Shown here one piece after another: positions 40,001 to 52,000 of a DNA stretch of 64,000 bases. The stretch is from Kryptolebias marmoratus. Taxonomy: Eukaryota > Chordata > Actinopteri > Cyprinodontiformes > Rivulidae. The stretch covers positions 23,854,816-23,918,815 of the forward strand of contig NC_051438.1 in the NCBI RefSeq assembly GCF_001649575.2. The letters are read 5' to 3'. Numbering within the stretch: position 1 is the first letter of the stretch; the number at the start of each line of letters is the position of its first letter. Under the pieces are notes generated by a model. It saw nothing but the letters and a program-made list of their open reading frames with translations. It made no database searches and was not told where the DNA came from. Made by a program: the position numbers and the translations under genes.

Positions 40001-43000
40001 ATTTTAGTTGTTAAACTTTGATTTAAATGTGGTCAAAAACAAGTCAAATTCAGCAGAAGCAAAGAGCAACAGATTGTATAATTTTAAGCCTTTTTAAAAC
40101 ACTACGCTAATTACTACAGTAAGAGTGCAACACTTGATGGTGGGGGGCATGACTGCAAAACCTTGATGAAGTGGTTGTGTACCATACTGTATAACATGAG
40201 GCTGCACTGTAAACACAGTTGTAGTGTGTTTAGACAAACTGAGCATTCTTCCATCACCCCTGTGTTACAGAAACTTCATAAGTGTGTCATTTTACCTATG
40301 TGCATGTTTCTGTGGAAGAGAGTGTGTGTGCATAAATAACAGCATACACAGATGTGTGCCCTTAATAAAACATGTCACTGGCTTTCTCTCTAAATTGTTA
40401 CAAGTGGAGACATTATTTAACACAAACCTCTGGCCAGCATGTAGAGGGCAAGGGTGCACAGCATACTTGTGCTTAACAAGCACACTTAACCCCAGACGGC
40501 CATGCAAAGCCAAAGAAAGGAAAGATTGTTCCCCAGCAGTGACATGGCACAGAAGGGCAGACAAGCCAAGGTAAGGAAAGGAGGGGACAGCATCGTTAAT
40601 GAACTTACTGAGTCCAATGGCTCGATTACCATACACAGAGTAAAGAGGACAGTGTTAAAATTAAACTAGAAGGTAAACAACAACATGATTCTTTAAAGTC
40701 AAGCTCATGTTATAGACCAGAAAAAGTCAGAATGTAGCATCTGTGTTTTCGATATTCTGAATACATTACATTATAATGTTTAAGTCTTAAAGCACAAAAA
40801 AGAAGCCTTTTAGACACACACATGTAAGTGATACTGCTGTAATCAGTCACTCCTGTGAGTAATACTGAATGCATGGCATCATTCAGTACTCAACTTAAGT
40901 TTATCTCATTAGAAAGACTAAAAATTGTTTGAGTGGCAAAACCCACAGCCCTCAGAGACAAATCTATACTGCTATTATAAGGTCCTTGTTATGTCTGTCC
41001 TTCTATTTCAGTTGTCCCAAATATGTTGCCTCTCTTAGTGCAATATCTTGGGAACGATTTAAAATCTAAACTTTACTTGAAAAGGAATGCTGGGTATGCA
41101 TTTGCTTAGCTCATTGGTAATGTGTGCCAAGTATTGAATTCGGAGGGAGAAATCCACATTACTTGAGAGGGGAAAATTTCAGAGACCAAAATGTAAGTAT
41201 TGACTTTTCAAGCTACATGTCTGAACTAATGTACTTCAAGAATAGACTGTAGTTTTGTTTTTTCCTTTTTTGTAAAGGCCATAGCCAGCATAACATTTCT
41301 CATTAGTTTGTACATTTCTGTTTTTAAGGTTGTAGTCTAGATTAAAGTTTTCACCATCTTGGTCTTTTAAAAAATTAAAAAGAAGAAATTATTTTTAATA
41401 GGGTCAAGAACATTGCATTCACAAAGACTGAATTCAGTGTATGAATTCATAATGACTTGTGGGAAAATTGAAGTGATTTTGATGGAAAAAAAAAACTTCT
41501 TTTGAAAAACAGGAGTCTATTGGAGCCATGCTCGGGAACCACCACCTATCGATCATCAGTAGCATTACACTTTAAGGAACTTTCACATTAGCTTCATTTT
41601 AACAGCAATCGATTACATCCATCTCTATACATGACTTCTGGCTTCAAGCACTCTGAAAAATGAAGCAGTCTATGGATGGGTTCAGGGATTCCCGAAGCCC
41701 TGCAAGATAATTGATTACTCCTAGTGGAGCAATCTGTGTGGGGTTTTGTTTTTCTTTTTTCAGTCCGTAGGAACAGAAAAAACACACATGGACTATGCTT
41801 GGCAATGTAGTCACTGGGTGGAGAGTGACTGTGCAAGTGGAGTTGAGGGGCTGTGGGAAGTGGGGAGCCTGACAGCAGGATGAACGCTACTTCAATATTA
41901 CAATACACACACTTACCCACACAACCAAAACCTAGCCTAAATACAGAGGCGCCCGGTGTTTAAGCCAGGGCATCAAAAGTTGCAACGGATGTGAAGACAA
42001 GAGAATCTGCTCTAGACAGGCGTATTAAAACATGACCTATGGGCCCCATTGAGTAACATTAGTGGGAGCTTCCTGTGTGCAGGCACCATTCTGTTGACCG
42101 TTCATCATTGCTCAGGAAGGTGGACAGTCACCATCACACACACACACTGATGCCTTGCTTTACAATAACAGCACAGCAGCCGTGACTCCACATTTGTCAG
42201 GAAGATGTTTAAATAGAGTCCTCATTATTGGTCTTTATGTGAAAGACAGGGGGATGGGTGCAGACTGATAGGAGAAAACTGTCTGGTTAACATCGAGTTC
42301 CTCACCTTAACCAACTATGTGGGACAGGAGAACAGGCTCAGAATGGGGTGGGGGGATTGAGGTGGAGCAGACGGGTACCAACTGGGAGGGAAAGAGCTGT
42401 AGATAAGCAGTAACCTGGATCCGTTGGGCCAAGGATATTAAATCATAGTCAGTCACTCCCATGAGCTCACAAACATCAGCATTCCCACTGCTTTAAACCT
42501 CTCTTATCACACCAATCAGTTATCCGGTGCGCCTGCAAACATGTCTGCTACCATCAAACACTCACTCCTTCACTTACAAACACACACACGCGAAAAATGC
42601 ATCAAAATGAAAATCATCCCGAAATTTTCAGTCCAGTGAAACTGAGATAACCTGTTTTGTTCACAGCTATCTCTTAGAAACCAAAATAAACCCACAAACA
42701 TTACAAAGAACAATTTCTACAGCAGAATTTTATGAATTCTGTGAATTTTATACTCACTTTTGTTGCCTACCAAGAAGACAACAGGCTGAATATCGGATTC
42801 CTCGTTGGCCTTCTTTACCATGCTGAACCAGTCCTCTAGATTCTCAAAGCTCTGGTAGTTGGTTAAGTCATAAACAAGGAGCACGCCCTGGAAAACACAT
42901 GTTAAGGTTATCATGAGCCCTTCTCATGAACATTTGTTCACTGATAGATAAGAGAAGTGTATACACAGCAGAGTTTTTTATCCTCATATGACTCAATGTT

Positions 43001-46000
43001 ATTATTAAAATTAAGTGAAAAATAGAACAGTAGGTGGCACTGGTTCTCTTTTTACATTTGGGGACAGACTCACATTTGATGGGAAATCACCAACTCTCAC
43101 AGGTAAACTTTGGTACTTTTGATAACATTTTAAATTTAGCACAACTTTGGACATATAAGTGGATTCATTCCAAAACAAAAACAAAATGGTTTTAACATAA
43201 ATAGTTCCCTCTGGGGTATCCACAACCCCAGATTCACTGCGGAACAGAGGTCAGATTTGGTTATCAACTGTCTCAGCTAATGAATGAAGGCTGTCTGCTT
43301 CCAGACAGATTTTCTCCTCCCTAGGTAATCCGTAACACTGCTAAAAGAGCCATGCAACAATACCAGAGCCATGTTTGGGCAAACAGTCAGGTCAAAAGGA
43401 GTTGTTTAAATGAACACATAAATGAATCAAAAAGCAAACAGGCGCAAGAGCTGCTGGCTTAAATCAAGACAAATAACACGATTATGGGCTCAGCCATCTT
43501 TATCAGTACCACAACTTTTACTTTTTCTAAAGGACTGGAACTGAGCGAGTGCCAAAGAAAACACATCTTCTTTTTACTGCATGATGCAACATGACTAAAA
43601 AGCTTTCTGTTGCTTTTTGTTCAACCGACACGCACTGTCACAACATGCAAGGTTGGTGACGACAGCTTACGCCTCTGACAATTACTCTGAGCCTCTCTGA
43701 ACAGCCATGATTGATTACAGGATACCAAGTGCCAAACAATAGGCGTTAAACTTTTAGCTAGTGCTGATGAGAAAACTCACGAAGCAAAGTGTTGTAATTT
43801 CCCACTGAAAATAAATAAAGTAAACAAAAAGTACGAAATATGAACAATAAACAAACACTCAGCACACAGTTTAGAGCAGGTTTTGCCAAGAGGACACACT
43901 TTTCTTATCAGATTTATTTAGTGGGAAAGAACTTCAGACCAGTGTTTATCTAGCTTTTATTGATAAATGACAACAGAGTATGTTAATATAGTTGGTATAC
44001 TGAGAAAATGTTGCTCCTGCCCATATATAAGATAATTTTTATTGTATTTATTTAACCTTTATTTCACTAGTAAAGTCCCATTGAGATTAAAAACCTCTTT
44101 TCCAAGGGAGTCCTGGCCAAGAGGCAGGAAATCTATACCAAAATGATTTGTGATTAAATTTAAGTGGGCCCCTTTAAGTACAAGATGATAACAGACACTC
44201 ATTTTTATTCAAATGATCACCACTAGAGCAAACACCTTATGCTACAATACTTTAATAATGCTCAGGTGTCATTTAATAATTATGTTAATTATCCAGGGGA
44301 CAAATTATAATTAATATAATATAAATACTTTAGTATTCATTATGTATGAGCTGAACATTAACAACAGATTTACAATAATTTGTGCTTACAATACAGTTAT
44401 GTTATATTAAGTATGTTCAAGTCCATTTACATGCAAGTATTTCTAAATATTTTTATATGTGATATTATTCCATTATATATAACAGCATTTTTTCAGTTCT
44501 GATGGTTTTTAGATACCGATTAAGTTGCTTCTTTCACATTAAATCCAAATAACATTTTATTGCGCTTTGTTGCCAAAAAAAGAAGGGAGAGGCACATTCT
44601 AAATGTCTATTAGAAAGGAGAAAAATAAGACTTCTAGGTTTTAATTTGAATTGTTTGTTGTGAAAATTATAGATAATAATTTTGTTCGTAAATTTATAGA
44701 AAATGTTCTTTCCTTGTGGCTGAACAAACCAAAGATGAATGCTGTGAATTGTACGTTCGTGAGCATAATAAAAAGCAGCAACACATCAGTAAACGTGTCT
44801 GTGTATGTGTGGGTCCTTACATGAGCTCCATATACATATTTATCCAGCATTTTCCCCCCTAGTGTTTGGCCTCCAATGTCCCAAACTTGCAGAGTCACGT
44901 TCAAGTTGCCTGCATTGAAGAAAAAAAAAAAACAAGAAGAAAAACAGAACTACTGAAAATCTTAAAAAGGAATGACATTTTATTGGCAAGAATATAAAAC
45001 TAAATGATACTTCATAGTTTAGTTTTCCATGTATGTTTCTATAAATGCTTTGTCTGATGAAGATTTAGTAGAATATAAAATAAAAAAGGAGCAAAAAAAA
45101 GTGATAAGACAGCAGTTTGTGGGTTTCCATTCTGGATGTTTAATTTTTTTTTTTGTTTGTTTCTTGTTTTCTTTTTGCAAAACATAAAATCCTGAAAATG
45201 ACCAGGCTGTAACCAGAGCCTGTTATTTGGATGACCATTTTTTATTGTAATAAAGTCAAAACTGTTAGGGCCACATAATGAAAATTATAAATCAGGAATT
45301 AATCTTTCATGCTAAGTGCTCCTAAACTGGCAGATCACTTACAGCTCATGTCCAAGAATATCCAGCCGAGAGATCAAGAGGGATGAATGTGTATGCTTAC
45401 CCTCTAATTTCAATATTCTCAATACACAGGCTGTAAGAAAATGAATTCTTATTAACCTGGGAAAACCAGTTTGCATTGTGCCATGTACTGTCAAGTAGGT
45501 TAAGTCAGGTAAATTGTGTGCTGTTGGGGAAAATAGCAATAATTACAACTTAAAATGAGAGAAAAAGATGATTGCTGTCCTCACACTTGTGGAAAGAGAA
45601 AGTATAAAGGAGAGAAAGACCAGCACAAAAAACTGAATCCAAACAAATGTTTTCTTCCTTTGGAAAATAAAAAGTGTGGTTTAAAAAAAAATTATAAAAA
45701 GAAGAAGGAGGGAAGATCAGACAGCGAGGAGTTTATGCTGGTGTGACGAAGGCCCTGCTGCTCCGATGAGGATCAGAGCGCGCACTGTGGACACGGCTGG
45801 ACGACTCAGCCCCTTCATAAGTTCACTTTTTAAAGCAAGGAAAGGAAACGCTGGGGTTCACAGTCACTACATCTAGACTATACACAGTTAATGTCAAGTT
45901 ACAGTGAGGAGGGCAATGAATTATGGCTTTTTGGTGTCATAAAACCCATCCCTACCCATCCAGTGGGCTCAAATGTTAGATTTATTTCTGTTTGAAAAAT

Positions 46001-49000
46001 TATGCTGACTCAAACGTTCTGGCACATTTCTGTTTATGTTATGCAAGAAGTAAATTCTCCAATTGTGAGTAAGACTGACAAACATAAAAACTAATGATAA
46101 AGCCAGATTTATTAGCATGATAGCATAACTGTACTTTTTAAGTATTGAGATACAGACGCTGACCAAAATCTCCCAAAGGTTTAACAGAATTTATCACGTA
46201 GATTTCACCTCAGTCAATTCCTTTCACTGCCTCTACCTCATTGGTTTGGCAGGGACATCTGGAAGAGGTATTGTTATAAAAAGCACACACAGAGGAGGCT
46301 GTTGTGTGCCAGTCGGCCTCGCCTCACCTCTGCCTGCGTTGGAAAATGTACATTAAGTTTGACAAGCTGGGCCTTCATGGTGAGAGGGGCCAGCTCTGGC
46401 TATAGGCTACTCTCCCCCCTGCTGCAAAAGACCCTTACAGCCCCATAGAGACCCACACAACCTCTCCAACACAAGGCCGGGTGGGGGTCCTAACAAAGTC
46501 AGGGACCACCCAGCTCGAAGAGCCACCCTCCTCTTCATCAGCTCATCAACACCTAATTCCCCGGAAAATGGCCCATTTAACAACTCAGGTGTTGAATCCA
46601 GCTTTGTTGCTGCCCCAGTGATACAGACATATGTGATCTATATTTAAAAAGAGACTACAGTTTAACACAGAACAGATCACAGGTTATTTTGAGAGAGAAA
46701 GTTACTGGAAAGAGAAGTCAAACGATTAACAGCATTTATTCAGGTTCATATTAAGAAGCTAAGCCCAGCCTGTGCTTATAGTTGGCTCTTTTCATCCTGA
46801 CTTCACCACAACATTTTTGGGGGTTTAGTTCTCCTAAGTCTCATGCGCTGAAACGGACACAAAATCAAAATAGAGTCCCTTAGCCAACTCACAAATCAGC
46901 ATAACTTTTACTTTTAGCACTTAATTTGCCTTTGCCTAATGTTGTTTTATTAGTAATGAAAGAATGGAGCCACTTTGCAGATTTCTGGAGCTTTTGGCAG
47001 AGTTTGTAAAAATACTATTTGAAATGCTGAAAATCCCCATTTCAGATGGTAGGAAGTTAAATAGAGTGCTTTCGTCTAAACATGGCATAAGGCAATAAAC
47101 ATTTATTTAATCATTTTTAAAGGGATACAGAAGGTGTGTTTTTTTTTCTCCTCAGAGTTCAACAAAAACAAATATGGAACTTTGTTTCATGTGGTTAAGA
47201 ACAAAGTACAGTTGGACATATATTAGCAATATGGAAATAATATGCTAATGTGCGTCTCAGAATTAAGAAAAAGGCCTGTCCCTTTGAGCACAAGCTGACC
47301 ATTGGCCTTGTGGAGTCCAAAAGGTGTGTGCTGTTTGCTCAAGAGAGACGAACTTTCAGAGTGAATAAGGCTGAGAAGTGGCAGATGCTCTACAATAAAG
47401 AGCAACCAGAAAAAAACTCACATTCAGCTCCCTCATTGAGGAAAAACTCTTAATGGATTTTTTTTTTAAAAACAAGAAAACATGAGCAATAAATACATTT
47501 AAAAAATTGATGGTGAACAGGCATTTTTGTTAGATAAACTTTTCTATTAACATTCTGATGATGTTAAGCAAACACAAAATCCACTGTCCTAAATTAGATA
47601 TACAGACAGTTACTAACACTTAGTCTAAAAACGTTTTATCTGAAAAGACATTTTTTCAGTATTTCACTGAGAATATGCAGCCCACCGTTGTATGCTTGTG
47701 CAACTCGTGCCTGCGCAGCGTCTTGGAACAAGAAAGAACTCCCTAAAGATTATAAAGGTGTCTCACCTGGAAGGCTTATTCTCTTCAGAAAGAAATCCAG
47801 GCCAATGGTTTGTTTGTACTGCTTCCCGAAGGCCTCCTGTGCAAATCTAGTGGCAAGTGATGTCTGGAACAGAGTGACAAAAGGACAGATGTGGAGAATG
47901 AGTACCAGGCATATTCAGCGATTTAGATGACTAAAAATATGTCATTTTAAGTTAAGCATTTAAAATAGAGGACATGCCTTTATGCAGTGCATAGTATTTG
48001 TTAAAGCTAATATCTTCTGAGCACAGCAGGGACCTGGGTGAAATACAAGATGCTGCAGGATTCTTCCAGGGAAAATATACAGAATATTAAAGAACTTCCT
48101 GAGAAAGTGATATTTTGTTAGCGGAACTTAAAAAGGTTTTTGGTTCCATTCACACTGAAAACAACCAAACTGTGCTTTTTTTTTTTTTTTTTTTGCACTT
48201 CCTAATATTTTGAAAAATGAGGGTATAATTTATCTTACCACAACACTTCTGTGTGGATTTCTCACAAAGGCAAGCAGAAATAATTAATGGAAAATGGAAC
48301 CTTGAAATATGTTCTGCAGGACATTGGTTTCATCATTCAAATCCTTCAAAAGCTCGGTGACTGACTCGGAGGGAGGGTCACTGGTGTAATTCTCTGCCCG
48401 CTCTGCCGTCTCACTGCTCAGCCACGGAAGTGACAGTGCAAATCAACGGGAATTACAAAAACAGGTGTCAGAGTATGTGTCATGTCTCAGACCTAATTGC
48501 CACAAATTATAAAACTTCCATCACTGTCAAGGTTCTATTTGAGAAGGGGAAAAGAAGAATATCTTGGGGGCTCTTCTAAAATCCGTGGGAATTCATAGCC
48601 CAGTCAGTGCATGCCAACTTTAATTCATTTTGATGGATGAGCTTAAGAAAAAAAAAATGAAGTGCTGAATGTCTATTAGCTATCTTTAGAGCAGCGTGCT
48701 TACACAAACACAGCAGAAAAGTGAAGCAATGGGACTCCGACAGTGTTCATGTGTGTCAGTAAATGTATTTTAATGTGGTGTCTGACAGTCACTGCTGGTT
48801 TAAGGATTTAAACCTAAATTTTGTCTTTTAATGCACTAAGCTTTCACTTGAGCCTGTGTCATTATCTGCCCTAATTCATGCTCAAAGTGTTTAGGTTTAA
48901 GTCAAATAGCTCTTCAAATATAACAGGACTTCTTGAAACTATTCAGTGAAAGACAAGGTGTAATACAATTTAAACAGAATTACCCTTTATCATGGTTTAC

Positions 49001-52000
49001 CCAAATCTTTTATAAAACAAAGATGGTAGATTTTTTTGAGATGCTCTTTTTTTGTTGAAGTTGTTTTGAACATTTGGTCAATCTTGACTTTTTAAATGTA
49101 ATATTCTAAATAAACTTCATGCCTTTGTAGCTCTGATCTTTGCCAGTGACTTTCATGAATCATATTTCTATGGAGGTGCAGAAAAAAAAATCTCTTTCTT
49201 TAAGTTAACAAATCCACAGATTTTTTTTTTAATAGCAAGTCAAAGCCTCAAGTGTGACAGAGAAATTACCAAGGGTGACTGATGCAACAAGGAGAAAATC
49301 AGCCATTTAAGTAGCTCAAACAATCACTGACAACATAAAACTAACAAGCCTGGACAGCAAAAATGTATTCCACATGCTCACGTTGGCCTCATTGGCCATT
49401 TGTCTTGGCATTCCAGTAGCTTGGCTCTCCTCGTTTAACGTAGTTCTTTTTTTTTTCCACAGTACAAATGGAACTAACCAGTCGATGCAAAAGTTGGCGT
49501 AATCTTGACACTCCAACAGAGAACAGCACAGGGTCACCAATGACACCAGTGCCGGGAAATGAGGCAAATCTGCTGAAACTAGAAACTTGCAGAGACAGAA
49601 AAAAAAAAATTAAAATAAATGGTACTGACCATGTGATGCAACTCGTATGAGAGGAAGTACATTTGTACAGCTCAGTATCAAAACTGGCACTTAAAGTCCT
49701 TAAGCAGCTACAACAGGCATACCTTTTGTCTGATTAGGAATTTGGCTTGGAAACAGAATCCATTAATTTGCAGGGCCTGCACCTAAAGCTCCTTTTTGTC
49801 CTATGGGTCACAGAGCAGCAAATACTCAGGAAAAACTGAGAGGCTTCTAACTCAAGTTGAAAAATAGAGCAGTGTGTAAGCTCAGCCCAGCGTCTTAAGA
49901 GCCTGGCTAAATGTGAGATTCCATATTTTAAAAACATCTCGCTCAGGTGGACAAGCCTCCCCACATCTCCCTGTAGTTTGAATGGACAACCAACCGCAAG
50001 CGAAAATACCACTGAAAATGCTGTCCAAGAAAAACTGATCCGATTGCAATTTGCTGAGCAAATTGACATTAATAAGGGGGGAAACAGCATTCAAGATGTC
50101 AGTCAGTGGTGCCTAGTCAAAATGGGGGGCAGGGCTCCTGTTTTCTGTCCAAAACAGACAACCAGGTAAGTCATTCAGACAGAGACGAGCTGACACCTGG
50201 CAGCAGTGTGAGGAGGGTTATTAATGTAGCGTATCTACAGGGAACTGAGTTGTGTGTGTGTGTGCGCGCATGTCCTCTGAACACATAGACACACAGCACC
50301 ACCCAAAAGAAAACGTCGACTTTCCAGAATGAGAACATTCATTTTTCTCATCGAGTCTCGCCATTATGGCTACATTCATTTTATTTCTCCCAAAGGAAGA
50401 AGAGATTAGTTACAAAAGGGGATGTGTACCTGAAAAGCACTTGACATCCTTCGCTTATAATCACAATCTTTCTACGGGCAGTGAAGAAGAAACATGGCTT
50501 AATTGTCATGACAACCTCCTTGCTTTACTGCAAATAATTGTTTGTTTGGAGCAGGAAAAATTCCTCTGTTGTTGATGTAGGTAGGCCTTTTTATTCAGAG
50601 GCTTGAAAACAGCTATATGGATTATAACTCAATCTAGTTATAATCCTTATATAAAAGCTTTAGCAAAGACAAGAAATTTACTGAGAAAGGCATATTTGCT
50701 CGCAGCTCATACACCGATAAAATAAAGCGAGACTCTCTTCTGAGTTTGATTGTACGTTAAATGATTGAAAAAACAGCAGCATTTCTCACATGTGCCCACC
50801 AGACACAATTTTCTTAAATGGGGCCTCTCACTGGAGCCATATATGCATATGGGGTTTGCAAATGCATTTGCCAGGAGATGTACATCCAGCTGCAGGAGCC
50901 AGGCTGAGCAAACTGCAGCCTTTATCAACGGTCATATTTTATGCACAGAACAACATTTTAGCTCAGTGAGCAGTACCAACTGCTAGACTTTTGTGTGCTA
51001 CTTGTTCTCTGTTTAATTTGGGTAAAAAAGCCTTAAAATCAACATGTTTCCTACCAATCCACTGAGGCAGGCAGTTTCTTTCCAGCATTATCTCAATTAC
51101 AATAAAGCACGGCGCCTCAGGCACGAGCCAACAACTACGTTCAAGTGCACATGCATTGTGGATTAAGGACCGGGTAGACTTAATAGGTTTAGAACAACGG
51201 ATTTGTGTCAGATTTAAATTGACCATGCTATCTTTGAGACTGACACAAAACTCTAATTGTTAATCCACTGTGTGAAGTGGCCACTGAGTTTTCAGCACTG
51301 ACCTAAAATGGATCAACTGCAAAATGTCTCTCCAAGTTGCAAATATGTTTTTCTTGTATTCACCTCACAATTTGCATAACTGGTTGTAGAATTTTGTTCA
51401 TACACATTTTTCTTTCTAACTGGCGGGCCTTAAGTTAAACTTTTGTGTCCAGACTCTTTCAAAATATATAGAATAGAAAATGCAAAATCTGATTATCAGT
51501 TTTAGAGGACCTACAGGTAGCATGAAGTCATGCATTAGACTTTGCCACATTCTAGTGTTATAAGTAAAATATATTGTTTACTATTTGCTCATTATGCAGC
51601 TGTTATGCAGTTACATTAATTATATCTATGCAAGCTACTCCACTTAAGTAAAAGTAAGCTTAAAAGCGCAGTACAGCTTTTCCTGCCATCTTTTAGCACC
51701 TCCACCTATCTTTAATGTCATTAGGTGAGCTAAATTTTTTCTTTTGTTGATCTCTATCAAAAAGACTTTTCTGAACAGCTTGTTTTTTTAGTGTGGCGCC
51801 ACACAACTGAGCAACTTGTTGAGAAGCAGACAGATGACTCACACCAGCAGTTCAGTGTAACACTGTTCATAATGAGCGGATAATTTTGACACGAGTAAAG
51901 CACTATATTTACAAAACAACTGTGTGTGAGTTTTTAACATTAAAAGGCACTCATTACAAACTATGAAATCAAACATAAAAATTTTTATCCTGTACTACAT

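Larger units (their letters stand above)
32022..42757 (-). other. rab28: rab28 intron 4 (10.7 kb)
   Basis: Largest intron. It contains repeat family A copy 5, the retrotransposon fragment, two TA-rich microsatellites, a duplicated GTTTGCACAAGGATG at 39427 and 39447, and one regulatory-like island. Frames such as 38651-39145 (164 codons, minus) lack splice or protein features. Confidence 0.85.
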
